DNA from: JBGSBR01 sp041730495
Lineage (GTDB): Bacteria; Patescibacteriota; Microgenomatia; UBA1406; GWC2-37-13
DNA length: 64,000 bases
NCBI GenBank assembly: GCA_041730495.1
Contig: JBGSBR010000004.1
Span: forward strand, 20,490 to 84,489
Direction of reading: 5' to 3'
Made by a program: the position numbers and the translations under genes. The first letter of the stretch is position 1. Every line of letters starts with the position of its first letter. Shown piece after piece: positions 39,642 to 49,346 of the stretch. The notes under the pieces were generated by a model. The model was given only the letters and a program-made list of their open reading frames with translations, was not told where the DNA came from and ran no database searches.

Positions 39642-41384
39642 ATGACAATACTTCTCGCTTTCGCTTTTGTATCAGGATTGATTACAATCTTTGCGCCATG
39701 TATCTGGCCACTGCTTCCAATCATCTTATCTTCAGGTGCGACTGGAGGGCATCGTAAAGCTTTTGGTATTACTCTTGGTTTGATGATTAGTTTTGCCGTC
39801 TTCACTCTCACACTTTCGTATATTGTGAGTATCATACCATTTGATCCAAGTAGCTTACGTTATGTAGCTGTCGTGATTATTGGCTTTTTAGGGCTTACAT
39901 TATTAGTACCCAAATTATCACAATTACTTGAAGGATATGTCAGTCGATTTAGTGGAAAAGTTGGTTTAAAACAGCAACAAAATGATAGTTTTAGTTCGGG
40001 ACTTCTTACTGGTGCTACTCTAGGTATCATCTGGACACCATGTGCGGGTCCTATCTTAGCGACGATTGCGACACTTGCTGCGACACAAGCGGTAAACTTC
40101 CAGTTAGTGCTTGTAACTCTCGCCTATGTCACTGGCGTCGGTATTCCCCTCTTTATTTTTACTATTCTAGGTCAACGACTATTTACGCGTACACGTGCAC
40201 TCAATAAATACACTGGTCGTATCCAACAGATATTTGGATTGATTATGATACTGACTGCGCTTACGATAGCGACAAATTATGACAAAGTACTGCAAGTGAA
40301 GTTGCTTGATGCTTTTCCATCATATGCTCAGTTTATAAATGATTTAGAAAGCAATGATAAAGTACAAACAGAGCTCAATAAACTCAAAGGTAATAATACA
40401 ACAGATGCTGAAATGCGTTTCCCAAGCTCAAAAGGTGAGCTGGAAAACTTCGGACCAGCACCTGAGCTGACAGGTATCAGTGGATATCTCAATACAGATG
40501 GTAAACCAGTGACACTGGCTGAGCTCAAAGGAAAAGTAGTTTTGATCGATTTCTGGACTTATACCTGTATTAACTGTATTCGCACATTACCGTATGTCAC
40601 CAGTTGGTATGAAAAATACAAAGATGATGGATTTGTAGTAGTCGGTGTGCATACTCCAGAGTTCGTGTTTGAACGTAAGCAAGAAAATGTAGAAGCTGCA
40701 ATAAAACAATACAATATTACCTATCCAGTGGTTCAAGATAATGATTATGAAACCTGGAATGCATATGAAAATCGTTACTGGCCAGCACACTATCTAATCG
40801 ATGCCAAAGGTAATATCAGATATGTCCATTTCGGCGAAGGAAGCTATGATGTGACAGAGAATGCAATTCGTACTTTGCTTGAAGAAGCAGGTAATGATCT
40901 GACTGGTTCAAAGACTGATATGCCAGATGAAGCACGCAATACTGCACGTACTCCTGAGACATATCTCGGCTATGCCCGAGCCCGCTATATGGCTGATCCT
41001 TCACAGTTTAAATCCGGTACAAATAATTATACGTATCCTGCTGAGATACCTATAAATACGTTTGCATATGAGGGTCAATGGACAGTGGATGATGAGTTTT
41101 CGAAGGCAGGCGAAGGTGCGCATCTGAAGATGCATTTTCAGGCAAACAATGTCTTTCTCGTCATGCATCCACCCGAAGGTAAATCCGTAGATGTTCGTAT
41201 CACACTTGACGGTAAGCCTATATCAGCAGCCGATGCCGGAGCTGATGTAAAAGATGGCATTATTACGATTACTCAACCCGATTTATACGAAATCGTACGA
41301 ATCGAAGGTGAAACCAGTAATCATATACTAGAGATAAAATTTCTAGACGATGGTGCTGAAGTGTACGCGTTTACGTTTGGTTGA
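39642..41384 (+). CDS. dipZ: DipZ-like CcdA-thioredoxin fusion
   Basis: A 580-residue fusion. Residues 1-~215 are a CcdA/DsbD membrane domain with the redox cysteines in 'FAPCIWPLLPIILSSG' and 'IWTPCAGPILATI'. Residues ~265-410 are a TlpA-like thioredoxin domain with 'FWTYTCINCIRTLPYV' (CINC). The last ~120 residues are a beta-sandwich, as in DipZ of actinobacteria. It passes electrons across the membrane to extracytoplasmic thiol proteins, most directly the thioredoxin encoded just upstream. Confidence 0.92.
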   Translation: MTILLAFAFVSGLITIFAPCIWPLLPIILSSGATGGHRKAFGITLGLMISFAVFTLTLSYIVSIIPFDPSSLRYVAVVIIGFLGLTLLVPKLSQLLEGYVSRFSGKVGLKQQQNDSFSSGLLTGATLGIIWTPCAGPILATIATLAATQAVNFQLVLVTLAYVTGVGIPLFIFTILGQRLFTRTRALNKYTGRIQQIFGLIMILTALTIATNYDKVLQVKLLDAFPSYAQFINDLESNDKVQTELNKLKGNNTTDAEMRFPSSKGELENFGPAPELTGISGYLNTDGKPVTLAELKGKVVLIDFWTYTCINCIRTLPYVTSWYEKYKDDGFVVVGVHTPEFVFERKQENVEAAIKQYNITYPVVQDNDYETWNAYENRYWPAHYLIDAKGNIRYVHFGEGSYDVTENAIRTLLEEAGNDLTGSKTDMPDEARNTARTPETYLGYARARYMADPSQFKSGTNNYTYPAEIPINTFAYEGQWTVDDEFSKAGEGAHLKMHFQANNVFLVMHPPEGKSVDVRITLDGKPISAADAGADVKDGIITITQPDLYEIVRIEGETSNHILEIKFLDDGAEVYAFTFG

Positions 41385-41386
41385 GA

Positions 41387-41965
41387 TTAGCCACTTAAGT
41401 CCCCTGGCCAGTAACCCATTTTACGAAGAGCTATGTATGTGGGTAAAATATACTCGAATAATCGTACTATACCTCCCTCAATGTCATTTCTTGAAGCATG
41501 TAACGCGATAAATGTGTCTAAGTCTCGACCAGTTTCTGCAAATACTGTATCTAATGTATCATACCATTGCTGATGGGTTTGACTGCGAAACAAAGGACTA
41601 TGATAGTGATCTGCACCAGTTAGTTTCTCTTGTAATTTCTCTTCTACAAACGATCGGTATGTTTCATTTTTTTCATGTCCTGGATAATTTAAGCGTTTTG
41701 CAGGTAAAAAACGAGCATGAAAATTATTAAAAGCTCTTGCATAGCCTAAATCTGCTACTTGTGTATCAGTAAGTGCACGGAGTCTTGTAATCTCAGCTGC
41801 AGGATCAATCCAAAGATCAGGCTTATTCAGTACATCATCAATTTGGCGTTGCCGTTCTGTATCAACTGTATCTTGTAGATCACGCATGATTGCGTCTTCG
41901 ACTGTTAAACCAACATAGTGCGTTTCTTCAGGTAAAGAGTGATTACGTCGTTCTGGAGGATTCAT
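41387..41965 (-). CDS. Hypothetical protein
   Basis: A 192-residue soluble protein starting MNPPERRNHSLPEETHY, rich in Arg, Asp and aromatic residues ('YARAFNNFHARFLPAKRLNYPGHEKNETYRSFVEEKLQEKL'). I recognise no family and see no signal peptide. A TATAGT box lies 10 bases before this ATG; the frame is open upstream to 42019 but would overlap the neighbouring gene. The stop is two bases from the convergent dipZ stop. Confidence 0.65.
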   Translation of the reverse strand: MNPPERRNHSLPEETHYVGLTVEDAIMRDLQDTVDTERQRQIDDVLNKPDLWIDPAAEITRLRALTDTQVADLGYARAFNNFHARFLPAKRLNYPGHEKNETYRSFVEEKLQEKLTGADHYHSPLFRSQTHQQWYDTLDTVFAETGRDLDTFIALHASRNDIEGGIVRLFEYILPTYIALRKMGYWPGDLSG

Positions 41966-41976
41966 AAGAGTAGTTA

Positions 41977-43614
41977 CTATATAATTTCTTCTTTTTTGAG
42001 TCTGACGAAGCTGATCCACTCCTCTATCACCTCGATGATGAGCTTAAATGGTGCTTCGATGATGAAATCAAAGATCAAGATAAAGAAGTTGATACGTGAC
42101 ACTCCTTCACTGAAAATTTTACCTAGTGAAAGAATCGGCATGAAGAAAAAATCGACAACAGGTGAATACACAGTTTCTTTCAATGTCAGACGATAACGAT
42201 TGGAAAGCTGTTTGATACGGTATGCGAAAAATGCAACAACACTGATAAAGAAGATGAATAATGCTTGACTTAAGATATTAAACTCAAATGCTGAGAGTAC
42301 TTCGTAGATCAAAAATAATGTCACGAGGAATGTCAGTGTATACAAAATACTGAAACCAAAGACAAGTACTGGTCTCTTGTACTTCACTTCACGACTGATG
42401 AGCGCAACGGTTTTCTCGAATGTCGGATCAGCATCGATGATATCTAAGATACGGAAAAAGATACGTTTAGTATTGTCTTCACCTGGTACAGAAACAGTCA
42501 GAATAATCAGCAACATGAAGATGGGTGGTACGATACTGTTGATGCCGATAGCCCAGTAATTAACATGGTTATAAATAAGTTGTGAAACTGGTACTTCAAG
42601 GATCAAAGCAAATAACATCTTGGTCACAAAAATATAGATTAAACTGCGTACTGCTAAGTTGTTTAAGCGAGCTTTGACATTTGCATATTTTTCACGACAG
42701 ATTTCATCCACTTGAGTCCACAAGGCACGTTTATCAGCAAGTATTGCTGCTGCGTTTGTTCGATTTCTACGTAGGATTGAAAATAAGATGAGAAATGGTG
42801 GCAGTTGACGTCGAGTGAAGCGAATCATTTTCTCGACAGTAGTGTTTGTCATCAGATCATCAATTTTTTTGGCGATTGCGGGAAGCTTGGTGATGATATC
42901 TGGTAACTCTTCCTCACTCATGCGTGAGAGAGGTTTATAAAAAAGAGTGAATAAATGATAGCGCTGATAAGCTCGGTCACTTTTACGATATGCATTTTCG
43001 ATTGCTACAAACAAGAATGTATCTTTATCTTTTTCCTCCACGCCTTCAAGTTTTACTTTGTCTTTCAGGATTTGATAGATGAAGTATGTAAAATCTGATT
43101 CTTGTTTGGATTCGGTGATGTTAAGTGTTTCTTCAATCTCAGCTGTAATCAGATCGGTGAGAGCATCATTGAGATACTGTTTATTCTTGTTGTTACGGCC
43201 AGTTAGTAATTTCTTTTTAATGAGAAGATATTTATCGATGATTTTTTGGATCAGATCGATATCATATTCACCGAGAGAGCCATTGGGAAAGTAACGTGCC
43301 CACATCAGCTCTCGTAGTACATTCTCAGCTTCATTCTTGCCTTGTGGATTTAGTGCAAGTCTGCGTTTTAAGATACGCTCGATTGCTGCACGTCGGATCA
43401 GATGGTCTTCACGATACTCAATCGCATTACGTACTTTTTCATAGACGAGAGCAAGGAAGGATACCGTTTGTGAAACAGTAAGTTTGGTATAGTCGTCAGT
43501 AGGAGCTTTGGGTTTCAGAGATGCCAAAGCTTGGAGTAATTTATCTGTTACTTTAGACAAAACAATTTTCTCGTTGTTTTTGATACTCGTAGCTGGATCT
43601 GGTTGCTCAGGCAT
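41977..43614 (-). CDS. Large membrane protein, unknown function
   Basis: About 545 residues starting MPEQPDPATSIKNNEK. The N-terminal ~300 residues are soluble, helical and charged. Then come four hydrophobic segments (around residues 325-345, 355-380, 420-445, 450-475) and a C-terminal amphipathic part. No transporter or enzyme motif is recognised. The ATG at 43614 is preferred because a TATAAT box (43622-43627) lies 7 bases before it. Confidence 0.7.
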   Translation of the reverse strand: MPEQPDPATSIKNNEKIVLSKVTDKLLQALASLKPKAPTDDYTKLTVSQTVSFLALVYEKVRNAIEYREDHLIRRAAIERILKRRLALNPQGKNEAENVLRELMWARYFPNGSLGEYDIDLIQKIIDKYLLIKKKLLTGRNNKNKQYLNDALTDLITAEIEETLNITESKQESDFTYFIYQILKDKVKLEGVEEKDKDTFLFVAIENAYRKSDRAYQRYHLFTLFYKPLSRMSEEELPDIITKLPAIAKKIDDLMTNTTVEKMIRFTRRQLPPFLILFSILRRNRTNAAAILADKRALWTQVDEICREKYANVKARLNNLAVRSLIYIFVTKMLFALILEVPVSQLIYNHVNYWAIGINSIVPPIFMLLIILTVSVPGEDNTKRIFFRILDIIDADPTFEKTVALISREVKYKRPVLVFGFSILYTLTFLVTLFLIYEVLSAFEFNILSQALFIFFISVVAFFAYRIKQLSNRYRLTLKETVYSPVVDFFFMPILSLGKIFSEGVSRINFFILIFDFIIEAPFKLIIEVIEEWISFVRLKKEEII

Positions 43615-43621
43615 GGGTGTA

Positions 43622-43627
43622 ATTATA
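43622..43627 (-). promoter_or_regulatory. Leaderless-type -10 box
   Basis: TATAAT on the minus strand, 7 bases before the ATG at 43614. Confidence 0.6.
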
Positions 43628-43667
43628 CTTGAAACACCACAAAATAGCTTAGTTCCTGCGGGCAACT

Positions 43668-45071
43668 TTACTCTTTCAGTTCTGCACCAGTTTTGACGAT
43701 CATTGTTTGTAGCTCAGCGACTTTTTCTTTGACTATTTCAGCTGTGTTTCCCTCTATATTCAAGCGTAATAGTGGCTCAGTATTGGATGTACGAATACTG
43801 AAACGCCACTCTGGAAAGTCGATTGCTAAACCGTCAAGTTTTGAAACAGTGCCTGCTGAATACGTTTCTTCGATCTGCATCAGGAAACCAGGCATATCTA
43901 ATCCATGTGGAAGCTCATAATTAAACTCGCCAGATTCGATAGATGTATGTACGGATTTGAGAATCTCTGAGATTGGTCTTTGCTCTCTTGCTAAGACTCT
44001 TAACACATAAAGAATTACACGGATTGTACTCTCACAACCGCCCATTTCTTTGAAGTAATAATGTCCAGAAGACTCACCTGCGAACTGTCCGTTGCCTTCA
44101 TTCATCTGCTGTGTGATAAATGCGTGGCCGATTTTGGTGTATTCAGTGATACCCCCAAGTTCCTTGACTGCATTTTCGACACTTCGTACATAGCGGATAT
44201 CGACAAGGATAGTAGCACCAGGATGGTCCATGAGTACTTCTTTGGCAATTAAAGCCGTGATCAAGGTAGCTGGGATTATGTCACCTTTTTCATCGATGAA
44301 CATGGCACGATCTGCATCACCATCAGTACAGATTCCGAGATCTGCTTTCATCTCGACGACTTTGTCTTGAAGTTGACGCAGTGTCTTGTGCTGCAATGGA
44401 TCTGCTTGATGTGCTGGAAAGGTACCATCGAGTGTGTCATTGATCATGGTAAGCTTGGCATCGAAGCGACTAAATAACTCTTTGACGGGTGGAATACCCA
44501 TTGAGTTAGCAGGATCTGATACGATGTTTAGCATACTTACATCACCAGGATTGATGGTTTCGATAGCTTCGGTTACTTCTTCTGCAACAATATTTTCGAT
44601 TACTTTTTCGGTTCCGTCATGAGTGAAATCCAGGAACTCTTTGCGCAGAGTGATATCTTTGATATCTGGCATACCGGTGTTTTTGCCAATCTTGACGAGC
44701 TTTTCACCTTCTCGCACTGCCATTTTGACACCGTTGTACTCTGCTGGATTATGTGAAGCACTGATCTGGATTCCGACATCATATCCATATTTTTTGAGCG
44801 TGTAATAGACAGTAGGTGTAGCTACCAGTCCGATATTGATGACATGTGCACCAGAATCAATGAGTGTTTGGCGCATGACTGCAAAAAGAGATGGTGATGA
44901 AAGACGCATATCACGACCGAGGACGATTGTAATATCACGTTTATTCAGTCGTTTACTAAGATATGCATATACGCCACGTGCTACATCGGCAATAACTTCT
45001 TCGTTGAGCTCTGTTGGGTAAATAGAACGGATATCGTAGGCTTTGAAGATGGCTGGGTTTACGGTTGTCAT
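43668..45071 (-). CDS. manB: Phosphomannomutase/phosphoglucomutase
   Basis: A 467-residue alpha-D-phosphohexomutase. Visible are 'AYDIRSIYP', the phosphoserine loop 'GIQISASHNPAEYNGVK', the metal loop 'GICTDGDADRAMFID', the sugar loop 'GHYYFKEMGGCE' and the phosphate-binding 'RTSNTEPLLRLNIEG'. It interconverts hexose 1- and 6-phosphates and probably supplies GDP-mannose or UDP-glucose precursors for the glycan locus that starts 1.7 kb away. Whether mannose or glucose is preferred is not decided by the sequence. Confidence 0.93.
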   Translation of the reverse strand: MTTVNPAIFKAYDIRSIYPTELNEEVIADVARGVYAYLSKRLNKRDITIVLGRDMRLSSPSLFAVMRQTLIDSGAHVINIGLVATPTVYYTLKKYGYDVGIQISASHNPAEYNGVKMAVREGEKLVKIGKNTGMPDIKDITLRKEFLDFTHDGTEKVIENIVAEEVTEAIETINPGDVSMLNIVSDPANSMGIPPVKELFSRFDAKLTMINDTLDGTFPAHQADPLQHKTLRQLQDKVVEMKADLGICTDGDADRAMFIDEKGDIIPATLITALIAKEVLMDHPGATILVDIRYVRSVENAVKELGGITEYTKIGHAFITQQMNEGNGQFAGESSGHYYFKEMGGCESTIRVILYVLRVLAREQRPISEILKSVHTSIESGEFNYELPHGLDMPGFLMQIEETYSAGTVSKLDGLAIDFPEWRFSIRTSNTEPLLRLNIEGNTAEIVKEKVAELQTMIVKTGAELKE

Positions 45072-45106
45072 AAAATTGTATAAATGTTAATTGCTATGTC
45101 TGTATT

Positions 45107-45805
45107 TTACCTTAAAAAATAGCAAGCGAGTACCTCAATTGAGTCTGCTTGCGAAAATACTGAAGCACTTGTTTTGAGACGAATATCAATTCTTGTTAAT
45201 CCTTCATAAAAATCGACCAAGCGTTTATCTTGCCAGCTGCGAGCTTGCGCTTGCAGTTTACCTTTTTGCCATGGTGCAGTGCCGGCAGGTAATATCCCTT
45301 CAGAAACCAGTATCAGTTTACGGATATGCTTCCACAGCATCGCAAACACAAAGCCCTCATCTTGAATGGTTGTCAGTGTTCGCAAAGTTTGTAGGAAGAC
45401 ATTTAAGTTACCTGGATAACAGGTTTCTTGCAGCTGAAAGATTGTCGCTGATAGTTTGTATTCTTGAAAGCTTGAAGCGAGTTTTTTGAGAGATGTCAGC
45501 TCATAAGCTGATTTCTCTTCTTCCCAATCGATGAGGATGATATTTTTATCTTTGGCAAGCTCCTCTACTGCAGTTTTAGCAGCAGTTTTAGTACGCCCTT
45601 TATAAAGTTTAGATAAGTTTTCAACTATGTATACAGATTGAGCAGCAAATAAACTCATCACCCCTGCTCCATTTTTATGCAGTTCAATCACTTCAGGTAA
45701 AGCAACCTGTTGGATATGAAAACCTTTTTGATGATAGCTTTTGCGGAGTTCGTTGAGATGGTTGCGTGAGGCAGCACTATCTTCACCACAGATGATCGTC
45801 AGCAT
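45107..45805 (-). CDS. holA: DNA polymerase III delta subunit-like protein
   Basis: A 232-residue protein with the HolA outline: N-terminal 'LTIICGEDSAASRNHLNEL', 'GAGVMSLFAAQSVYIVENLSK', 'NIILIDWEEEKSAYELTSLKKLASSFQEYKL', and a C-terminal helical collar ('VFAMLWKHIRKLILVSEG...LVDFYEGLTRIDIRLKTS'). It is ~100 residues shorter than usual, so the assignment is by pattern only. It would open the sliding clamp during loading. Its TACAAT box is 6 bases before the ATG. Confidence 0.72.
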   Translation of the reverse strand: MLTIICGEDSAASRNHLNELRKSYHQKGFHIQQVALPEVIELHKNGAGVMSLFAAQSVYIVENLSKLYKGRTKTAAKTAVEELAKDKNIILIDWEEEKSAYELTSLKKLASSFQEYKLSATIFQLQETCYPGNLNVFLQTLRTLTTIQDEGFVFAMLWKHIRKLILVSEGILPAGTAPWQKGKLQAQARSWQDKRLVDFYEGLTRIDIRLKTSASVFSQADSIEVLACYFLR

Positions 45806-45811
45806 GTGGTT

Positions 45812-45817
45812 ATTGTA
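45812..45817 (-). promoter_or_regulatory. Leaderless-type -10 box
   Basis: TACAAT on the minus strand, 6 bases before the ATG at 45805. Confidence 0.55.
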
Positions 45818-45854
45818 CTAGAAAACGGGTGTTTTTTCTGCCCAGAGGTTTATG

Positions 45855-45860
45855 TATACT
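45855..45860 (+). promoter_or_regulatory. Leaderless-type -10 box
   Basis: TATACT, exactly 6 bases before the ATG at 45867. Confidence 0.6.
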
Positions 45861-45866
45861 GAATAG

Positions 45867-46784
45867 ATGCTTGATCTGATTTCTATTGGTACGGTGACAA
45901 TTGATCTTTATTATAAAGGTGAATCTTTGACACATACTAAAGATCGCTTCGAGCTTGCAGTGGGAGGTAAATATTTTTCTGAGATCTTTTATCAAGGTCT
46001 TGGCGGCGGTGGCGCCAATGTAGCGATCGGTGTAGCGAAACATGATCTCAAGACAGCACTTGTCGCACATATCGGTGAAAATCCTTTCAAAAAAATAATT
46101 CAAGATAAACTCGAAGCGGAAAAAGTCCGTTACGATGCATTTTGTTCGTACCATCAAGATTATTTAAACATCTCTTCAATCTTACTGACTGAAAAAGGAG
46201 AAAAAACGATTGTAAACTACCGTACTCCTCATCAACATATTGTGACCTGTGATGCTGATTATGAACTGTTTTTGAAAAGTAAGGCAATCTATTTAGCTAG
46301 CTTATCTTCCGTGGCGCTCACTGAGCGCATCAATGTATTGCAGTTTGCTCAGAAGCATAATGTGCAGACTTTTGCGAATCTCAACGTCACGGATTGCCGC
46401 AGACCACTGAATCAAATCACTGATTTTCTCAAGCATGTCGATGTTTTCATCATCAACTCACATGAGTTTGCAGATATCGTGAAAACGACCCATACGGCAA
46501 TTGATTTTCATACTAATTTGCACAAGAAATTCGCATCTATTTTCAGTGAGCGTCAGATCGTCGTGGTCACTGCTGGTAAGAGTGGCAGCTTCGCGTACAC
46601 GAGTGAAAAAATGTATCACGAACCCGCTGTGAAGGATGTGCAAGTAGATGATACCACTGGTGCGGGTGATGCCTTTACAGCCGGATTTATCAGCTCATAC
46701 CTCAAGAACCAAGATCTTCAAAAAGCACTTCATGATGGCGCTGCATATTCAGTCAAAATTTTGACGAAGTTGGGGGCGAACTAA
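45867..46784 (+). CDS. PfkB-family carbohydrate kinase
   Basis: A 305-residue ribokinase-like enzyme. It has the N-terminal 'DLISIGTVTIDLYYKG', the substrate-side 'GGGGANVAIGVAKHDLKTALVAHIGENPFKKIIQD', 'VVVTAGKSGSFAY' and the signature 'VDDTTGAGDAFTAGFISSYL' with the catalytic Asp. It phosphorylates a sugar or nucleoside; which one is unknown. Its stop abuts the stop of the convergent glycosidase gene. Confidence 0.9.
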   Translation: MLDLISIGTVTIDLYYKGESLTHTKDRFELAVGGKYFSEIFYQGLGGGGANVAIGVAKHDLKTALVAHIGENPFKKIIQDKLEAEKVRYDAFCSYHQDYLNISSILLTEKGEKTIVNYRTPHQHIVTCDADYELFLKSKAIYLASLSSVALTERINVLQFAQKHNVQTFANLNVTDCRRPLNQITDFLKHVDVFIINSHEFADIVKTTHTAIDFHTNLHKKFASIFSERQIVVVTAGKSGSFAYTSEKMYHEPAVKDVQVDDTTGAGDAFTAGFISSYLKNQDLQKALHDGAAYSVKILTKLGAN

Positions 46785-48068
46785 TTACGGAAGTAGTGAA
46801 CGAAAGAAGAGTTTCAGTTTATCTACAAAATCCTCGTTAACAAGCTGCATCTCTACGTGTCCTAGATCAGTATCTGCTTCTTTGAGTGTGACAACCCGTT
46901 GTGAGTAATCATCTTTCATGATAGAGATCTCATAATCTTCGATAACAGGGATAGCAAATAAACCATCTTTATCAGATTTTACATGGCGTTTTTGAGTCAT
47001 GATTGTCATGTCACCGATACCATTTCCATTGATATCTACGATTTTTCCAGTGATCATACGGGGTTTGAAGTATTTGCGCAGTACTGCGACACCAGCTTTT
47101 GGAGTTGCATCATCAGACCAAAGTTCAGTACTACCACCACGACTGACCCAGTAATTGATAGCTTCGATATTTTCATTATCTTTCAGTAAATCAAAGGTTT
47201 CTTCGAGATAATCTGCTTGTTCTTCTGGTGTCATTTCACCATGAATATCAGGTATTGGTGCGCCCCATTCACCGAGTACGACTTTACCACCACTTTGACG
47301 TGCGTAATCATCGATGTCTTCGACAAGTTGCTGAGGTGATTTCACATAATGATCGACTGCAATGATGCCATCTAGTTGTTTGGTGGTTTCTTTATCCATG
47401 ATAAGTCGTGCGACATCACCATTTGTCGAGTAGTAATTAGCTATCACAGATTTATTGATATCTTTGAAGGCTTGTTTGACGACTTTGTATTCATTGATGA
47501 TAAAGCTGCGATAGCCTTCGGTGTCTTGAGTCATACGAGGATCACCTGGTCCTCCGTTTTCGCACTCTGGACAAGATACGAAGATATCGCCATCCTCAAA
47601 CAATGTTGGATTTTCTAAGATGAAGTCTTTGACTGACTGTGTATGGACTGTGCGATCGATACGAGGATACTCAAACCAGCCTTCCCAGCCAGCCATGTTA
47701 CCTCGGAACCAAACCTTCAGTTTATACTTGCGAGCAGCTTCGATCCATTTACTCATATAAGGGATAAACTCGGCATCATATGGCGTACCGATGGCGACGT
47801 GAGTCGCGCCAGTTTTGGCGATCTCGCGGACTTGATTATCTATTAGGATGTCAAATTCAGGATTATTCGCTCCTTCGCGTGCGGCATCGCGTGAGTATTT
47901 CATGGTATCGATACTTTGCACTGGCCAGTAAGCACTTGGCGCTGCAGGTGTGCCCAGTGGATCAAGTACGAGTTTGTGTCTGAAGCTTAAGATCAGAAGT
48001 GCTGTGATACTGACGATTATTGCAAAAATAGTATAGAGACGCAGTGGTGTTATCTTGCGGACTTTCAT
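46785..48068 (-). CDS. Membrane-anchored glycosidase-like protein
   Basis: A 427-residue protein with an N-terminal anchor (residues 10-28), a TIM-barrel region like clan GH-A cellulases (candidate acid/base Glu in 'SCPECENGGPGDPR', nucleophile Glu in 'VVLGEWGAPIPD') and a C-terminal carboxypeptidase-regulatory-like beta-sandwich ('GKIVDINGNGIGDMTIMTQKRHVKSDKDGLFAI'). It would act on a polysaccharide outside the cell. It is the second gene after the apiosidase-like protein and has its own leaderless-type promoter. Confidence 0.75.
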   Translation of the reverse strand: MKVRKITPLRLYTIFAIIVSITALLILSFRHKLVLDPLGTPAAPSAYWPVQSIDTMKYSRDAAREGANNPEFDILIDNQVREIAKTGATHVAIGTPYDAEFIPYMSKWIEAARKYKLKVWFRGNMAGWEGWFEYPRIDRTVHTQSVKDFILENPTLFEDGDIFVSCPECENGGPGDPRMTQDTEGYRSFIINEYKVVKQAFKDINKSVIANYYSTNGDVARLIMDKETTKQLDGIIAVDHYVKSPQQLVEDIDDYARQSGGKVVLGEWGAPIPDIHGEMTPEEQADYLEETFDLLKDNENIEAINYWVSRGGSTELWSDDATPKAGVAVLRKYFKPRMITGKIVDINGNGIGDMTIMTQKRHVKSDKDGLFAIPVIEDYEISIMKDDYSQRVVTLKEADTDLGHVEMQLVNEDFVDKLKLFFRSLLP

Positions 48069-48074
48069 AGGTGT

Positions 48075-48080
48075 ATTATA
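48075..48080 (-). promoter_or_regulatory. Leaderless-type -10 box
   Basis: TATAAT on the minus strand, 6 bases before the ATG at 48068. It overlaps the last codons of the upstream gene. Confidence 0.65.
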
Positions 48081-49341
48081 CCTGTTTATAGACCAAAATG
48101 GTTGGCTTATTGTACCGAGCTAATGTGATAGTTTTGTAGGTTGTAGTATCATATGCAGCGGATAGTTTATATCCTAGTATTTCTGTTGATTGAGATGTCG
48201 GATCAGGCAGGTACTTTACTAATTTATTACCACAGATACCTGAGATTGGTTGCTCTCCTTCACGGAAATTGATCCAGGATTCTTTAAACTCGCTTTCAAG
48301 CCACTGTTTCGCTTTACCTAGTGATACGGCACCTGGGTACTCTAGCGACTCTTTCCAATATGATTCTCCCCAATGTTGCATGAAATTATCATGGTCGGCA
48401 AACTGCCAGATGCCATGTGCACCATAACAATGACCAGCAGCTCCAGCAAAGATACTTTGCCAAAACGCTGATTGTTGAAGAGTGATATCAGTTTGATTCA
48501 TAATCCCTTCATACAATGGCTCAAGGTTTAGATATGGTTTATTCCCTAGTTTTGCTTTTGTGAAATTACGATTCATATTCTCGTCTCCTTGCTGCGGACT
48601 ATGGCCTGACTGGAAGGTATCGATATCGATCCAGCTCGTATCCGTAAATAGCTCTGAAGCTAGTTTGGCGGCATGTGGATGTACCATCAGTGGATGATGA
48701 GCTTTATTTAGTTTTTGGATCTGTTTTGCGATCTGCTGCCAGCTAGCTAGTCGGATACCAAGTAACCCTTGATTTTGAAATTTGCGAGATAGTGAATGCG
48801 CTTTGCGCAGTGGTGTGATTTTGTGAAGAAGCTTCATTGCGAAAGAAGTTTTCAGCTCTGGATTTACGGGGAAAATATCGACTTCACCAGTAACTGAGTA
48901 AATCGCTGGATATTTTTGTGTCATTTTGATAATTTGTTGCCAAAGTTGCAACATACCTGTCTCACCTACTATATCGATATGATTCCCCCACGAACCATAG
49001 ATAATGGGTACGAGTTGATGTTTGATCAAGATCTCAAGTTTAGGTTGAATATCGGTGAAATAAGCAGGGTTTACAGTACAATCTTTGTGAAATGGAAGTA
49101 CACCATTGGTACTTCTCGCATTGTCATCGACAACTGATGTCTCAGGTGGAGGGCCGACGACTAGTTGGATTGCCGTGAATCCTTGGGCTTTGCGTTTTTG
49201 TATGATTGTTTCGAAATCTTTTAAACTTACCCGTTTAGTAAGTCCATACCAGAAGGTATCGGCGAGAAGGAAAAAAGGGGTGTTGTTTTCCCAGAATAAA
49301 TGATTGTTCTTAATCTGCAGTTTTTTACCAAAATAAGCCAT
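48076..49341 (-). CDS. DUF4038/apiosidase-like glycoside hydrolase
   Basis: A 421-residue protein with 'GKKLQIKNNHLFWENNTPFFLLADTFWYGLTKRV', 'GFTAIQLVVGPPPE', 'YSVTGEVDI', 'IDIDTFQSGHSPQ', 'PYLNLEPLYEG' and 'GAAGHCYGAHGIWQFAD', matching the apiosidase-like (DUF4038, GH140-type) family. No signal peptide is evident, which is odd for a glycan-degrading enzyme in this setting. A TATAAT box lies 5 bases before the ATG. The substrate is inferred only from family resemblance. Confidence 0.78.
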   Translation of the reverse strand: MAYFGKKLQIKNNHLFWENNTPFFLLADTFWYGLTKRVSLKDFETIIQKRKAQGFTAIQLVVGPPPETSVVDDNARSTNGVLPFHKDCTVNPAYFTDIQPKLEILIKHQLVPIIYGSWGNHIDIVGETGMLQLWQQIIKMTQKYPAIYSVTGEVDIFPVNPELKTSFAMKLLHKITPLRKAHSLSRKFQNQGLLGIRLASWQQIAKQIQKLNKAHHPLMVHPHAAKLASELFTDTSWIDIDTFQSGHSPQQGDENMNRNFTKAKLGNKPYLNLEPLYEGIMNQTDITLQQSAFWQSIFAGAAGHCYGAHGIWQFADHDNFMQHWGESYWKESLEYPGAVSLGKAKQWLESEFKESWINFREGEQPISGICGNKLVKYLPDPTSQSTEILGYKLSAAYDTTTYKTITLARYNKPTILVYKQV

Positions 49342-49346
49342 AGTTT

